The notes under the pieces were generated by a model. It was not told the origin of the DNA. It worked only from the letters and a program-made list of their open reading frames with translations, and ran no database searches. DNA of 64,000 bases from Castellaniella sp044508625 (GTDB taxonomy: Bacteria > Pseudomonadota > Gammaproteobacteria > Burkholderiales > Burkholderiaceae_B). The stretch lies in assembly GCA_044508625.1 (NCBI GenBank), contig JBIQHJ010000014.1:4839-68838 (forward strand). The letters are read 5' to 3'. Positions 36,472 to 44,534 of the stretch are shown one piece after another. A program made the translations under genes and the position numbers. Within the stretch, counting starts at the first letter, position 1. Every line of letters starts with the position of its first letter.

Positions 36472-37197
36472 TCAAGTCACCGGCGGCGCCGCATCGGCCT
36501 TCCTGGGATGGAGCCTTTCGTCGAAGTCGTCCATGCTCGGAAATTCGAGCGCGGGAATGGCGGGCAGCTCGCCCAGGTAGCGGCGGTAGGCGGACAGGAT
36601 CCCGCCGCGCGCCTCGTCCGAGATATAGGGCACGTGATACGCGACGAAGGGCCGCAGGACCTCGAATCCCGCATAGGCCAGGCTGCCGCGCAGCAAGGGC
36701 CTGAGCATCGCCTCGAGCTCCCCATGGATGCCCTGGGGCCCGAACATGTGCGGCTGGCCGCCGAGCGTCAGGGACACCAGGGCCTTCTTGCCACGCATCC
36801 CTCCCCGGTCGTAGAACCGCTTTCCGCCATAGAAAAGCCCCGAGACGAAAACGCGGTCCATCCAGCCCTTCAGGATCGCGGGCGTGGAAAACCAGAACAG
36901 GGGAAAGTTCAGGATCAGCAGATCGCACCACTGGATCTTGCGGATCTCGGCCAGCACGTCCGCGGCGAGGGTGCCGGTCTCGACGCCATGCCGCTGCTCC
37001 AGCGCATACACGCAGTAGTCGGGGTTCTTGCGCTGGCCGAAATCGGCCGCGGACGCCACCGGATTCCAGCCCATCGCGTAGAGGTCGGACACCTGCACCC
37101 GATGGCCCGCCGCGGACAGCGCCTCCACGGCCGCATCCTTGAGCGCCGCGCTGAACGACCGGGGCTCGTAGTGGGCATGGACGACGAGGATATTCAT
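36472..37197 (-). CDS. Flavodoxin-fold NAD(P)H:quinone oxidoreductase-like protein
   Basis: A 241-residue protein from the ATG at 37197 (MNILVVHAHYEPRSFSAAL). It belongs to the Flavodoxin_2/NQO1-KefF group: the FMN-binding start VVHAHYEPRSFS, the LILNFPLFWFSTPAILKGWM strand-helix and LTLGGQPHMFGPQGIHG are characteristic. Such enzymes reduce quinones or nitro compounds by two electrons using NAD(P)H. It is the last gene of the lower meta-cleavage operon, 71 bases after dmpQ, so a role in removing quinones formed by catechol autoxidation is plausible but inferred. It is not part of the classical dmp set. Confidence 0.78.
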   Translation of the reverse strand: MNILVVHAHYEPRSFSAALKDAAVEALSAAGHRVQVSDLYAMGWNPVASAADFGQRKNPDYCVYALEQRHGVETGTLAADVLAEIRKIQWCDLLILNFPLFWFSTPAILKGWMDRVFVSGLFYGGKRFYDRGGMRGKKALVSLTLGGQPHMFGPQGIHGELEAMLRPLLRGSLAYAGFEVLRPFVAYHVPYISDEARGGILSAYRRYLGELPAIPALEFPSMDDFDERLHPRKADAAPPVT

Positions 37198-37268
37198 GCG
37201 TGCTCCGCCTTCAGGGTTTCCATGATGATATCCGTAAAAGCCGGCATGGGACGGCGCCCCGAGGGCCC

Positions 37269-37595
37269 TCAGGCCGAAGCCTGCCCGGGGCCGCCGCGGC
37301 ACACGGCCTTCCTGAGCTTGCCGACGACGCGCAGGCACAGGTCGCTGCCCGGCCGGATGCGGCAGGCCAGCACGACGCCGGCCGCCAGGTCCTCCGCGTC
37401 GATATGCTCGCGGCTCATCACCCGGCTGCTGTAGTCGCCGCTCAGGACCTGCACCCTGCACACGCCGCAGCCTCCGCCCCGGCAGCCCAGCGGAATGCCG
37501 CGGCGTCCCAGGCGGACCATGCCCTCGAGCACGGATTCGGCATCCGAGCAGTCATAGCGCTCGCCGGTGTCCTCGATCAGCACTTGGTGCTTCAT
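37269..37595 (-). CDS. dmpQ: Chloroplast-type [2Fe-2S] ferredoxin (DmpQ/XylT)
   Basis: A 108-residue plant-type ferredoxin starting at the ATG at 37595. Three cluster cysteines are in GCRGGGCGVCRV and the fourth in VVLACRIRP. In Pseudomonas, DmpQ/XylT re-reduces the iron of catechol 2,3-dioxygenase after inactivation by substituted catechols. In the classical operon the gene lies between dmpP and dmpB; here it is 11 bases after dmpG at the far end of the lower operon. Family and context agree. Confidence 0.88.
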   Translation of the reverse strand: MKHQVLIEDTGERYDCSDAESVLEGMVRLGRRGIPLGCRGGGCGVCRVQVLSGDYSSRVMSREHIDAEDLAAGVVLACRIRPGSDLCLRVVGKLRKAVCRGGPGQASA

Positions 37596-37606
37596 GGGCG
37601 TCCCCC

Positions 37607-38665
37607 TCAGGCGGCCGGCACATCCTCGGCCAGGCCGCGTTCCTTGGCCATCGTCATCGCGGTGTCCTGGATCATGTCCTCCTGGCCGCCGATCATCTTG
37701 CGGCGTCCGAGCTCGACCAGGATGTCGCGCGCCGGCACGCCGAAACGCTCGGCCGCGCGCTTGGCATGCAGCAGGAAGGTGGAATACACCCCGGCGAAAC
37801 CCAGGATCAGCGATTCGCGGTCCACCCGGACCACGTGATCCATCATCGGCACGATGATGTCCTCGGCCACGTCCATCAGCTTGAAGAGGTCCACGCCGGT
37901 CTCGATGCCCATGCGCTCGCACACCGCGGCGAACACCTCCAGGGGCGTGTTGCCGGCGCCCGCCCCCAGGCCGCCCGCCGAGCCATCGATCCGGGTGGCG
38001 CCGGCCTCGATGGCGGCAATCGAGTTGGCGATGCCCATGCCCAGGTTGTGATGGCCATGGAAGCCGATCTCGGTTTCTGGCCTGAGCGCGTCACGCAAGG
38101 CGCCGACGCGGGCCTTGACGTCCTCGGGCAGCATGTAGCCGGCCGAGTCGGTCACATACACCGTGTGCGCCCCGTAGGACTCCATCAGCCGGCCCTGCGC
38201 CGCGATGCCTGCGGCGTCGTTCAGGTGCGCCATCATCAGGAAGCCGGTCGTGTCCATGCCGAGCTTCCTCGCATAGGCGATGTGCTGCGGCGAGGTGTCG
38301 GCCTCGGTGCAGTGCGTGGCCACGTGCACGCTGCGCGCGCCGGCGTCGAAGGCCGCCTGCAGGTCCTTCATCGTGCCCAGGCCCGGGATCAGCAGGACGG
38401 ACACCTTGGCGCGCTTCATCCTCGAGGCGACCGCCGAGATGTATTCCTCGTTGCTGGCCATGGCGAAGCCGTGCTGCAGCGAATTGCCCCCGAGGCCGGC
38501 GCCATGGGTGACCTGCAGGTAGGGCACGCCGGCATCGTCCAGCGCCGTGGCCACCTTCACCATCTGGTCGACGCTGATCTGCTCTCGCTTGGCATGCATG
38601 CCGTCGCGCAGGCACATGTCGTGCAGGATGACCTTGCGGCCTTTCAGGTTTTCAGTGGTATTCAT
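37607..38665 (-). CDS. dmpG: 4-hydroxy-2-oxovalerate aldolase
   Basis: A 352-residue class II (divalent-metal) aldolase of the HMG-CoA-lyase-like TIM barrel family. It splits 4-hydroxy-2-oxovalerate to pyruvate and acetaldehyde. The start KVILHDMCLRDGMHAKREQ carries the RDG active-site arginine and aspartate, and the GFHGHHNLGMGIANS block carries the metal-binding HxH. It overlaps dmpF by 4 bases. DmpG and DmpF form a bifunctional complex that channels acetaldehyde, so the overlap fits stoichiometric translation. Confidence 0.96.
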   Translation of the reverse strand: MNTTENLKGRKVILHDMCLRDGMHAKREQISVDQMVKVATALDDAGVPYLQVTHGAGLGGNSLQHGFAMASNEEYISAVASRMKRAKVSVLLIPGLGTMKDLQAAFDAGARSVHVATHCTEADTSPQHIAYARKLGMDTTGFLMMAHLNDAAGIAAQGRLMESYGAHTVYVTDSAGYMLPEDVKARVGALRDALRPETEIGFHGHHNLGMGIANSIAAIEAGATRIDGSAGGLGAGAGNTPLEVFAAVCERMGIETGVDLFKLMDVAEDIIVPMMDHVVRVDRESLILGFAGVYSTFLLHAKRAAERFGVPARDILVELGRRKMIGGQEDMIQDTAMTMAKERGLAEDVPAA

Positions 38666-39579
38666 CGATGGGGCTCCCCGGCCTCGAGCGTGATGTTTCC
38701 GGCAAGGATATCTTCGGCGAACATCTCCGCGGTGCGGGTGGCCGCGGAGGTCATGATGTCGAGATTGCCGGCATACGTTGGCAGATAGTCGCCCAGCCCG
38801 GCGACCTCCATGAACACGGCCACCTTGTTGTCGTCGTAGACCGGTCCGTTGACCAGGCGATAGCCCGGCACGTACTTTTGCACCTCGGCGATCATGCGCA
38901 GGATGGATGCGCTGATGCGCGCGCGGTCCGGCGCACCGTCGGTGAGGCAGTAGATCGTATTGCGCATGATCATCGGCGGCTCGGCCGGATTGATGATGGC
39001 CAGGGCCTTGCCGCGCCGCGCGCCGCCGACCGCGGTGATCGCGTTCGACGTGGTGTAGGTGAATTCATCCAGGTTGGCGCGCGTGCCCGGCCCGATGGAC
39101 TTCGACGACAGGCTGGCGATGATCTCGGCATACTCCACCGCCTGTACCTGCGACACGGCATGGACGACGGGGATCGTCGCCTGGCCGGCGCAGGAAATCA
39201 TGTTGACGTTCATGGCCGCCCGCCGCGCATGCTCACGCAGGTTGACGGGCGGCACGCACAGCGGGCCGATCGCCGCGGGGGTCAGGTCGATCATCAGGAC
39301 CCCCAGCTCGTTGAGCTTGCGGCTGTTCTCGGCATGCACATAGGCGCTGGTCGCATCGAAGGCGATCCGGATGTCGTCCTCCCGCACGTGCGGCAGCAGG
39401 CCGTCCACCCCTTCCGCGGTGACCTTCAGGCCGAGGGCCCGCGCCCGTGCCAGCCCCTCGGACGACGGATCGATGCCCGCCATCCATACCGGCTCCAGCG
39501 CGGGGCTGCGGCGGATCTTGTAGATCAGGTCGGTGCCGATATTGCCCGAGCCGATGATCGCACAGCGAATCTTCCTCAT
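38662..39579 (-). CDS. dmpF: Acetaldehyde dehydrogenase (acylating)
   Basis: A 305-residue enzyme converting acetaldehyde, NAD+ and CoA to acetyl-CoA. The N-terminal Rossmann motif is CAIIGSGNIGTDL. The catalytic cysteine is in NMISCAGQATIPVVHAV. It works in complex with the DmpG aldolase. Its ATG overlaps the end of dmpI by 4 bases and its stop overlaps dmpG by 4 bases, so the three genes are tightly coupled. Length is normal for the family. Confidence 0.96.
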   Translation of the reverse strand: MRKIRCAIIGSGNIGTDLIYKIRRSPALEPVWMAGIDPSSEGLARARALGLKVTAEGVDGLLPHVREDDIRIAFDATSAYVHAENSRKLNELGVLMIDLTPAAIGPLCVPPVNLREHARRAAMNVNMISCAGQATIPVVHAVSQVQAVEYAEIIASLSSKSIGPGTRANLDEFTYTTSNAITAVGGARRGKALAIINPAEPPMIMRNTIYCLTDGAPDRARISASILRMIAEVQKYVPGYRLVNGPVYDDNKVAVFMEVAGLGDYLPTYAGNLDIMTSAATRTAEMFAEDILAGNITLEAGEPHR

Positions 39580-39803
39580 TCCGTCTCCTCCTGGATGGAC
39601 GCGGGATGCGGCCGCCCGGCGCCCTGGTCCATCGTCCGTCCGGCGACGAAGAACTCCGTCGCGCCGTGTTCCGTGATCAGGATGCGCACGCTTTCCGGGT
39701 TGCAGGCGAGCGTGCGCGTCACCGCCTCCGTGACCGCGACGGCCACGTTTCGCTTCAGCTCGGCGGTACGCCCTTCCATCAGATGCATTTCAATGATCGG
39801 CAC
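39576..39803 (-). CDS. dmpI: 4-oxalocrotonate tautomerase-family protein
   Basis: A 75-residue protein with the catalytic N-terminal proline after the initiator Met (MPIIEMHLMEGRTAELKRN). It isomerises 2-hydroxymuconate to 2-oxohex-3-enedioate in the oxalocrotonate branch. Classical enzymes have about 62 residues; this one carries a C-terminal extension of about 12 (GRPHPASIQEETE). It overlaps dmpF by 4 bases. Placement between dmpH and dmpF agrees with the assigned role. Confidence 0.88.
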   Translation of the reverse strand: MPIIEMHLMEGRTAELKRNVAVAVTEAVTRTLACNPESVRILITEHGATEFFVAGRTMDQGAGRPHPASIQEETE

Positions 39804-39827
39804 GAGTCATCTCCAATTGGCCATCGT

Positions 39828-40631
39828 TCATTCAATAAAGCGCACCGACACGCTGCCCAATTCCTGGAAACGCGCCACCACGTTGTCTCCCGGCCGCACC
39901 GCCACCGCCTCGGTGATGCCGCCGCTCATGACGAAGCTGCCCGCCGGCAGGGTCTCGCCCAGCTCGCCGAGGATGTTCACCAGCATCGCCACCGCGTCCG
40001 CCGGGTGCCCGAGCACGGCGGCGCTCGCCCCCATGCCGACGATCTCGCCGTTCTTTTCGAGCACCACGCCCAGCGCGCGCAGGTCGAGGTCCTCCGCATA
40101 GCGCGCGCGGCCGCCGCCCACGTAGCGCGCCGACGAACTGTTGTCTGCGATCACGCTGGGAATGTCGAATTCGAAGCCGGTGAAACGCGAGTCGATGACC
40201 TCGATCGAGGGCAGCACGTAGTCGGTGGCGGCCAGCACCGCCTCGCGCGTGCAGCCGGGCCCCGCAAGGGCCGCCTTGGTGACGAAGGCCACCTCGCATT
40301 CGACGCGCGGATGGATCAGGTCGGCCGTCGATATCGCGCCGTTCTCGGGACGCGCCATGCGGTCGGTGAGGAAACCCACGGACGGCTCGCTCACCCCCAT
40401 CTGCCGCATCTTGGCCTTCGACGTGAGTCCCGCCTTCCAGCCCACCAGGCGATGTCCCCGGGCAAGGTAGCGGCGGCGCAGCTCGTTTTGCACCGCGTAG
40501 CCGTCGCCCATGGACATCGCGGGGTATTCCCCGGTGAGCTTGGGGATCGCCTGGGCACGCGACTGGGCGCCTTCGATCCGCTCGCAGAGGCGCACGACAT
40601 CCTCCCGCGCGAGGGTGCTTTCCATGCTCAT
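39828..40631 (-). CDS. dmpH: 4-oxalocrotonate decarboxylase
   Basis: A 267-residue enzyme from the ATG at 40631 (MSMESTLAREDVVRL), or from the second Met two codons on. It decarboxylates the tautomerised 4-oxalocrotonate to 2-hydroxypenta-2,4-dienoate and belongs to the same fold family as the hydratase DmpE. Typical blocks are GWKAGLTSKAKMRQMGV, PRVECEVAFV (metal-ligand glutamates) and IEVIDSRFTGFEFDIPSVIADN. It overlaps the dmpE stop by 4 bases; the two proteins form a complex in Pseudomonas. DmpH is told from DmpE by closest family resemblance and gene order. Confidence 0.92.
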   Translation of the reverse strand: MSMESTLAREDVVRLCERIEGAQSRAQAIPKLTGEYPAMSMGDGYAVQNELRRRYLARGHRLVGWKAGLTSKAKMRQMGVSEPSVGFLTDRMARPENGAISTADLIHPRVECEVAFVTKAALAGPGCTREAVLAATDYVLPSIEVIDSRFTGFEFDIPSVIADNSSSARYVGGGRARYAEDLDLRALGVVLEKNGEIVGMGASAAVLGHPADAVAMLVNILGELGETLPAGSFVMSGGITEAVAVRPGDNVVARFQELGSVSVRFIE

Positions 40632-41425
40632 GCCGCGCTCCTCCCGGAAAACCGCAGCCGGCATCGGCCCAGGCCGCCCACGGCGCACACCAGCTCGTCG
40701 CCGTCGGCCACCGGAACCAGCGACGACTGCGAGCCCGACAGGATCACCTCGCCGGCCCTGAACGGAATCCCCAGCTCGCCCAGCGTGTTCGCCAGCCAGG
40801 CCACCGCGTTGGCCGGCGAACCCTGCACCGCCGCGCCCACTCCGGTGGAAAACAGTTCCCCGTTCTTTTCCAGCACCATGCCGGCAAGCGTGATGTCCAG
40901 CCTGCGCGGATCGCCCGGGGTGTTTCCGAGCACATACATTCCGCAGGACGCGTTGTCCGCCACCGTGTCCTGGATCTTGATCCGCCAGTCGGCGATGCGG
41001 GAATCGACGATCTCGAAGCAGGGCAGCACGTGATCCGTGGCGCGGATCACGTCCATCGCGGTGATCCCGGGCCCCTGCAGGTCGTCCTTGAGCACGAAGG
41101 CCAGCTCGGCCTCCGCCTTGGGCTGGATCAGCTCGCCCAGGTCTATCGTGTCGCCCTCCCGGCGCGCCATGCCCGAGGTGAGCATGCCGAAGTCCGGCTG
41201 GTAGACGCCGAGAAAATCCTGCACCGGCTTGCTGGTGGCGCCGATCTTCTTGCCGACGATGGTCTCGCCGTCCCGCACCCGGCGCGCGACGAAGCGCTGC
41301 TGGATCCGGTAGGCGTCGGCGATGGTGATGCCGGGCTCGCGCTCGAGCAGCGGGCGCAGCACGCTGCGCTTGCGCCAGGCCTCGAACAGCTCGTCCCCGT
41401 AGTATCGAATGCGGTCCTCGTCCAT
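40628..41425 (-). CDS. dmpE: 2-keto-4-pentenoate hydratase (2-oxopent-4-enoate hydratase)
   Basis: A 265-residue metal-dependent hydratase that adds water to 2-hydroxypenta-2,4-dienoate, giving 4-hydroxy-2-oxovalerate. Motifs are GKKIGATSKPVQDFLGV, QPKAEAELAFVLK (metal-ligand glutamates) and FEIVDSRIADWRIKIQDTVADN. It is a paralogue of the adjacent DmpH. It starts 8 bases after dmpC and overlaps dmpH by 4 bases. Confidence 0.94.
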   Translation of the reverse strand: MDEDRIRYYGDELFEAWRKRSVLRPLLEREPGITIADAYRIQQRFVARRVRDGETIVGKKIGATSKPVQDFLGVYQPDFGMLTSGMARREGDTIDLGELIQPKAEAELAFVLKDDLQGPGITAMDVIRATDHVLPCFEIVDSRIADWRIKIQDTVADNASCGMYVLGNTPGDPRRLDITLAGMVLEKNGELFSTGVGAAVQGSPANAVAWLANTLGELGIPFRAGEVILSGSQSSLVPVADGDELVCAVGGLGRCRLRFSGRSAA

Positions 41426-41433
41426 GCCGGTCC

Positions 41434-42894
41434 TCAGAGCTTGACGCAGATGTTGCGCGTCTCGGAGTAGAACTCCAGGGAATGCACGCCGCCCTCGCGC
41501 CCGATGCCGGACTGCTTGGAGCCGCCGAAAGGCGTGCGCAGGTCGCGCAGGAACCAGCTATTGATCCAGGTGATGCCGACCTCGACACGCGCCGCGACCC
41601 GGTGCGCGCGCGCCAGGTCGTTCGTCCAGATCGTGGTCGCCAGCCCATAGGGGGTGTCGTTGGCCAGGTCCACGACCTCGTCCTCGGCATCGAAAGGCCG
41701 GACGTGGCAGCAGGGGCCGAAGATCTCCTCGCGCACCGGCGCGGCATCGTCGGCCAGGCCCGTCCATATGGTCGGCTGCACCCAGGCGCCGCCGGCGAGT
41801 TCCGCGGGCATGTCCGGCACGCCGCCGCCGGTGACCACGGTGGCGCCCAGCTCCGCCGCCTTGCGGTAATAGGACAGCACCTTGTCGCGATGCTCGTGGC
41901 TGATCAGCGGGCCGTAGCTGGTGCCGGGATCCTCGGGCCGCCCGTATCTCACCGCCTCCGCGCGGGCCTTGAGCGCCTGCACGAAGCGCTCGAAGACCGG
42001 CCGCTCGACATACACCCGCTCGGTGCTCAGGCAGACCTGCCCGGTATTGAGGAAGGCCGAGCGGAAGATGCCCTCGACCGCCGCATCGAAGTCGCAATCG
42101 GCGAACACGATGCCGGCGTTCTTGCCGCCCAGCTCGAAGGACACGTCGCGGATGCCGTGCGCGGCGGCCTGCATGATCGCCGTCCCCGTACGGGTCTCGC
42201 CGGTGAAGGTGATCGCGTCCACGCCCTGGTGGCGCGTGAGGAACTCGCCGGCGGAATCCGGCCCGAAGCCCTGCACCACGTTGTACACCCCTTTCGGGAT
42301 GCCCACCGCGTTCATCACCTCGCCCAGCAGCGCGGCGGTCTGCGGCGACTCCTCGGAAGGCTTCACCACCACGGCATTGCCGCAGGCCAGCGCCGGGCCC
42401 ACCTTCCAGGTCATCAGCATGAAGGGGGCGTTCCACGGACAGATCACCCCGATCACCCCCTTGGGCACGCGGATCGCGTAGTTCAGGGCGCCGCGCCCGT
42501 CCGGCGTGGACATGCGGAAGGATTCCGCCGGCGCGTTCTTGACGATGTCGGCAAAGACCTTGAAGTTGGCCGCGCCGCGCGGGATGAAGACATGCCGCAT
42601 GACATGGCCGGGCTGGCCGGTATCGGCCATCTCGGCCTCGACGAAGTCCTCGAAGCGGCGGGTGATCTCGTCGGCCACCTCGTGCAGCAGGCCCACGCGC
42701 TGCTCGATGCCCAGCGCGCCCCATTCGCCCCGCAAGGCGGCGCGTGCGGCGCCCACCGCGGCATCGACCTCCGGCATGCCGGCCTCGGCGATCGACGCGA
42801 TGACGCGGTTGTCCAGCGGCGAGCGCTTGTCGAAGCGCCTGCCGCTGGCCGCGGCGGCGAATTCGCCGGCGATGAAATTGTCGATGTGTCGCAT
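41434..42894 (-). CDS. dmpC: 2-hydroxymuconic semialdehyde dehydrogenase
   Basis: A 486-residue NAD-dependent aldehyde dehydrogenase that oxidises 2-hydroxymuconic semialdehyde to 2-hydroxymuconate. The general base glutamate is in FELGGKNAGIVFADCDFD and the catalytic cysteine in NTGQVCLSTERVYV. I chose the ATG at 42894 (MRHIDNFIAGEF) because GGAG lies 8 bases upstream and the length equals Pseudomonas DmpC; an ATG at 42909 would add five residues. It heads the lower operon. A LysR-type operator lies 66-111 bases upstream. Confidence 0.95.
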   Translation of the reverse strand: MRHIDNFIAGEFAAAASGRRFDKRSPLDNRVIASIAEAGMPEVDAAVGAARAALRGEWGALGIEQRVGLLHEVADEITRRFEDFVEAEMADTGQPGHVMRHVFIPRGAANFKVFADIVKNAPAESFRMSTPDGRGALNYAIRVPKGVIGVICPWNAPFMLMTWKVGPALACGNAVVVKPSEESPQTAALLGEVMNAVGIPKGVYNVVQGFGPDSAGEFLTRHQGVDAITFTGETRTGTAIMQAAAHGIRDVSFELGGKNAGIVFADCDFDAAVEGIFRSAFLNTGQVCLSTERVYVERPVFERFVQALKARAEAVRYGRPEDPGTSYGPLISHEHRDKVLSYYRKAAELGATVVTGGGVPDMPAELAGGAWVQPTIWTGLADDAAPVREEIFGPCCHVRPFDAEDEVVDLANDTPYGLATTIWTNDLARAHRVAARVEVGITWINSWFLRDLRTPFGGSKQSGIGREGGVHSLEFYSETRNICVKL

Positions 42895-42959
42895 CCGATC
42901 TCCATACATGCTTTTGGGGCTTCCCGAGCCATGGAACCCAGTCTACTGAGGCCAGTGAA

Positions 42960-43007
42960 TACCGTCTAATACCATTTGATCGAACTGATGATACCTTTAT
43001 GGTATGA
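42960..43007 (-). promoter_or_regulatory. LysR-type operator upstream of dmpC (copy A)
   Basis: A 48-base element: a TACC-N6-TACC direct repeat (42960-42973) and, beginning 31 bases after its first base, the palindrome ATACC-TTTAT-GGTAT (42991-43005) that contains T-N11-A. The same element occurs at 59841-59888, with 38 of 48 positions identical and the same internal spacing. It lies between dmpP and dmpC, in the correct orientation to control dmpC-E-H-I-F-G-Q. Confidence 0.75.
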
Positions 43008-43051
43008 ACTGGCCGGCGCAAAAACCCTTGCCCATGCGGCGCGGGCCACCC

Positions 43052-44113
43052 TCAGATCGCCTTGAACAAGGGGCTGCGGACCTGCTGCGCGTCGGCCGCC
43101 GAGAGGAACCTCTCGGTATAGATGTCGCGTTCGAACAGCCGCCCCTGCATCAGGGCGCCGATGCAGGCCTCGATCATCAGCGGCGGGCCGCACAGGTACG
43201 CCTTGTGGCCGCTGAAGTTGCCGCCGAAGGCCGCCTTGGCCGCCTCATGGGCAAAGCCGCGCAAGCCCCGCCAGGGGCTGTCCTCGGGCTCGTGCGACAG
43301 GGCCGGCAGGTAGCGGAAGTTGGCATGCCGGCCCTCCAGCGCGAGGAACTCGTCGTGGTAGTACAGTTCCTCCCGCGTGCGCTGGCCGTACACCAGCGTG
43401 ATCGGCAGCTCGAAACCCTCGGCGAGCAGGTCGAGGATCATCGAACGCGGGCTGGACAGGCCGGAGCCGCCGGCGATGAACAATACCGGCACCCGGGCCG
43501 ACTTCTTCACGAAGAAGCGCCCGTAGGGTCCGGAAAAGCGCAGGCGCTCGCCCACCGCCATTTTCTCGTGCACGTAGCCGGTGCCCCGTCCGCCGGGCAC
43601 GATGCGCACATTCAATTCGATCTCGCGAGCCAGCGACGGCGGGCTCGCGATCGAGAAGGCCCGGTGCCCGATGCCATCGGGCAGCTCGAGGTTGATGTAC
43701 TGGCCGGCCTGGAAGCGCATCCCGCCTGGATCGTCCAGCGCTATCCACACCCCCCTGACGGTCGGCGTCAGCGCCTCGATGCGGCTCACGGTGCCGGTGA
43801 AATCGAGCACCGGCAGGTTCCGCGCGTCGGGATCCTCCTCGATCTCCGCCTCGATCACCAGGTCGCTCTCGGCCGTGGCGCAGCAGGCCAGGCACTTGCC
43901 TTCCTCGCGCTCGAAATCCATCAAGGCGAAAGGGGAGGCCTCCCCCTGTTCGACCTCGCCCTCGATCACCTGCACCTTGCAGCTCGCGCACAGGCCGTGG
44001 CAGCACGCGTGCGGCAGATAGATGCCCGCGCGCAGCGCGGCATCGAGCAGGGTCTGGCCCTCCTCGATGACGATGGTCTGGCCGATCGGCTCTATGGTCA
44101 ATTCATGGCTCAT
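43052..44113 (-). CDS. dmpP: Phenol hydroxylase P5, NADH:ferredoxin-type reductase
   Basis: A 353-residue reductase from the ATG at 44113 (MSHELTIEPIGQTIVIEE). The N-terminal [2Fe-2S] ferredoxin domain has CCHGLCASCKV and CLACC. The FAD domain has RAFSIASPP, and the NAD domain has VLFIAGGSGLSSPRSMI and YLCGPPLMIEA. It passes electrons from NADH to the diiron hydroxylase. It is the last gene of the upper operon; 157 bases containing a LysR-type operator separate it from dmpC. Confidence 0.96.
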   Translation of the reverse strand: MSHELTIEPIGQTIVIEEGQTLLDAALRAGIYLPHACCHGLCASCKVQVIEGEVEQGEASPFALMDFEREEGKCLACCATAESDLVIEAEIEEDPDARNLPVLDFTGTVSRIEALTPTVRGVWIALDDPGGMRFQAGQYINLELPDGIGHRAFSIASPPSLAREIELNVRIVPGGRGTGYVHEKMAVGERLRFSGPYGRFFVKKSARVPVLFIAGGSGLSSPRSMILDLLAEGFELPITLVYGQRTREELYYHDEFLALEGRHANFRYLPALSHEPEDSPWRGLRGFAHEAAKAAFGGNFSGHKAYLCGPPLMIEACIGALMQGRLFERDIYTERFLSAADAQQVRSPLFKAI

Positions 44114-44165
44114 GTCGACCCTCGCCTCCGCGGGCACGGCGGATTGTTTCCATGGCTGCGTCCTC

Positions 44166-44522
44166 CTAGGCCACCGCACGCAGCGAATGCAGCCCCGGCG
44201 TGCTGAAACGGAGCTGGTCCTTGTGCCCGATGCCGTTGTCGGCCAGGCTGCGGTCGAAGTCCGGCGACCAGGGCTGGTTGGACTTCAGCCAGGCCGCCTC
44301 GCGCCAATCCACCGCCGCGGCGTCGGGGTCCGGCCGGATCAGCGCGGCAAGCGGCCCCTCGACCATTTCGCGGAAGGTGGTCTGCGGCGGCAGGCACAGC
44401 ATGAAGGGCGCGGCAAACAGCAAGTGGCCGTCCCAGCTCACGTAGACGAGCTGCTTGCCGTTGAAATTGGCGACGACGTCGCGCGGTACGCCGATGTATT
44501 CCTTGAGGGCTTTCACTGGCAT
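44166..44522 (-). CDS. dmpO: Phenol hydroxylase P4 subunit
   Basis: A 118-residue gamma subunit of the soluble diiron phenol hydroxylase. The start MPVKALKEYIGVPRDVVANFNGKQ and the GHKDQLRF end are family blocks. It joins DmpL and DmpN in the oxygenase core. It lies 12 bases after dmpN and 52 bases before dmpP. Confidence 0.94.
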   Translation of the reverse strand: MPVKALKEYIGVPRDVVANFNGKQLVYVSWDGHLLFAAPFMLCLPPQTTFREMVEGPLAALIRPDPDAAAVDWREAAWLKSNQPWSPDFDRSLADNGIGHKDQLRFSTPGLHSLRAVA

Positions 44523-44534
44523 GTCGATGTCTCC

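Noticed and set aside
39828..41425. Adjacent similar genes dmpE and dmpH as a recent tandem duplication
   Set aside because: The proteins are clearly diverged and are the ancient hydratase/decarboxylase paralogue pair of all meta-cleavage operons.
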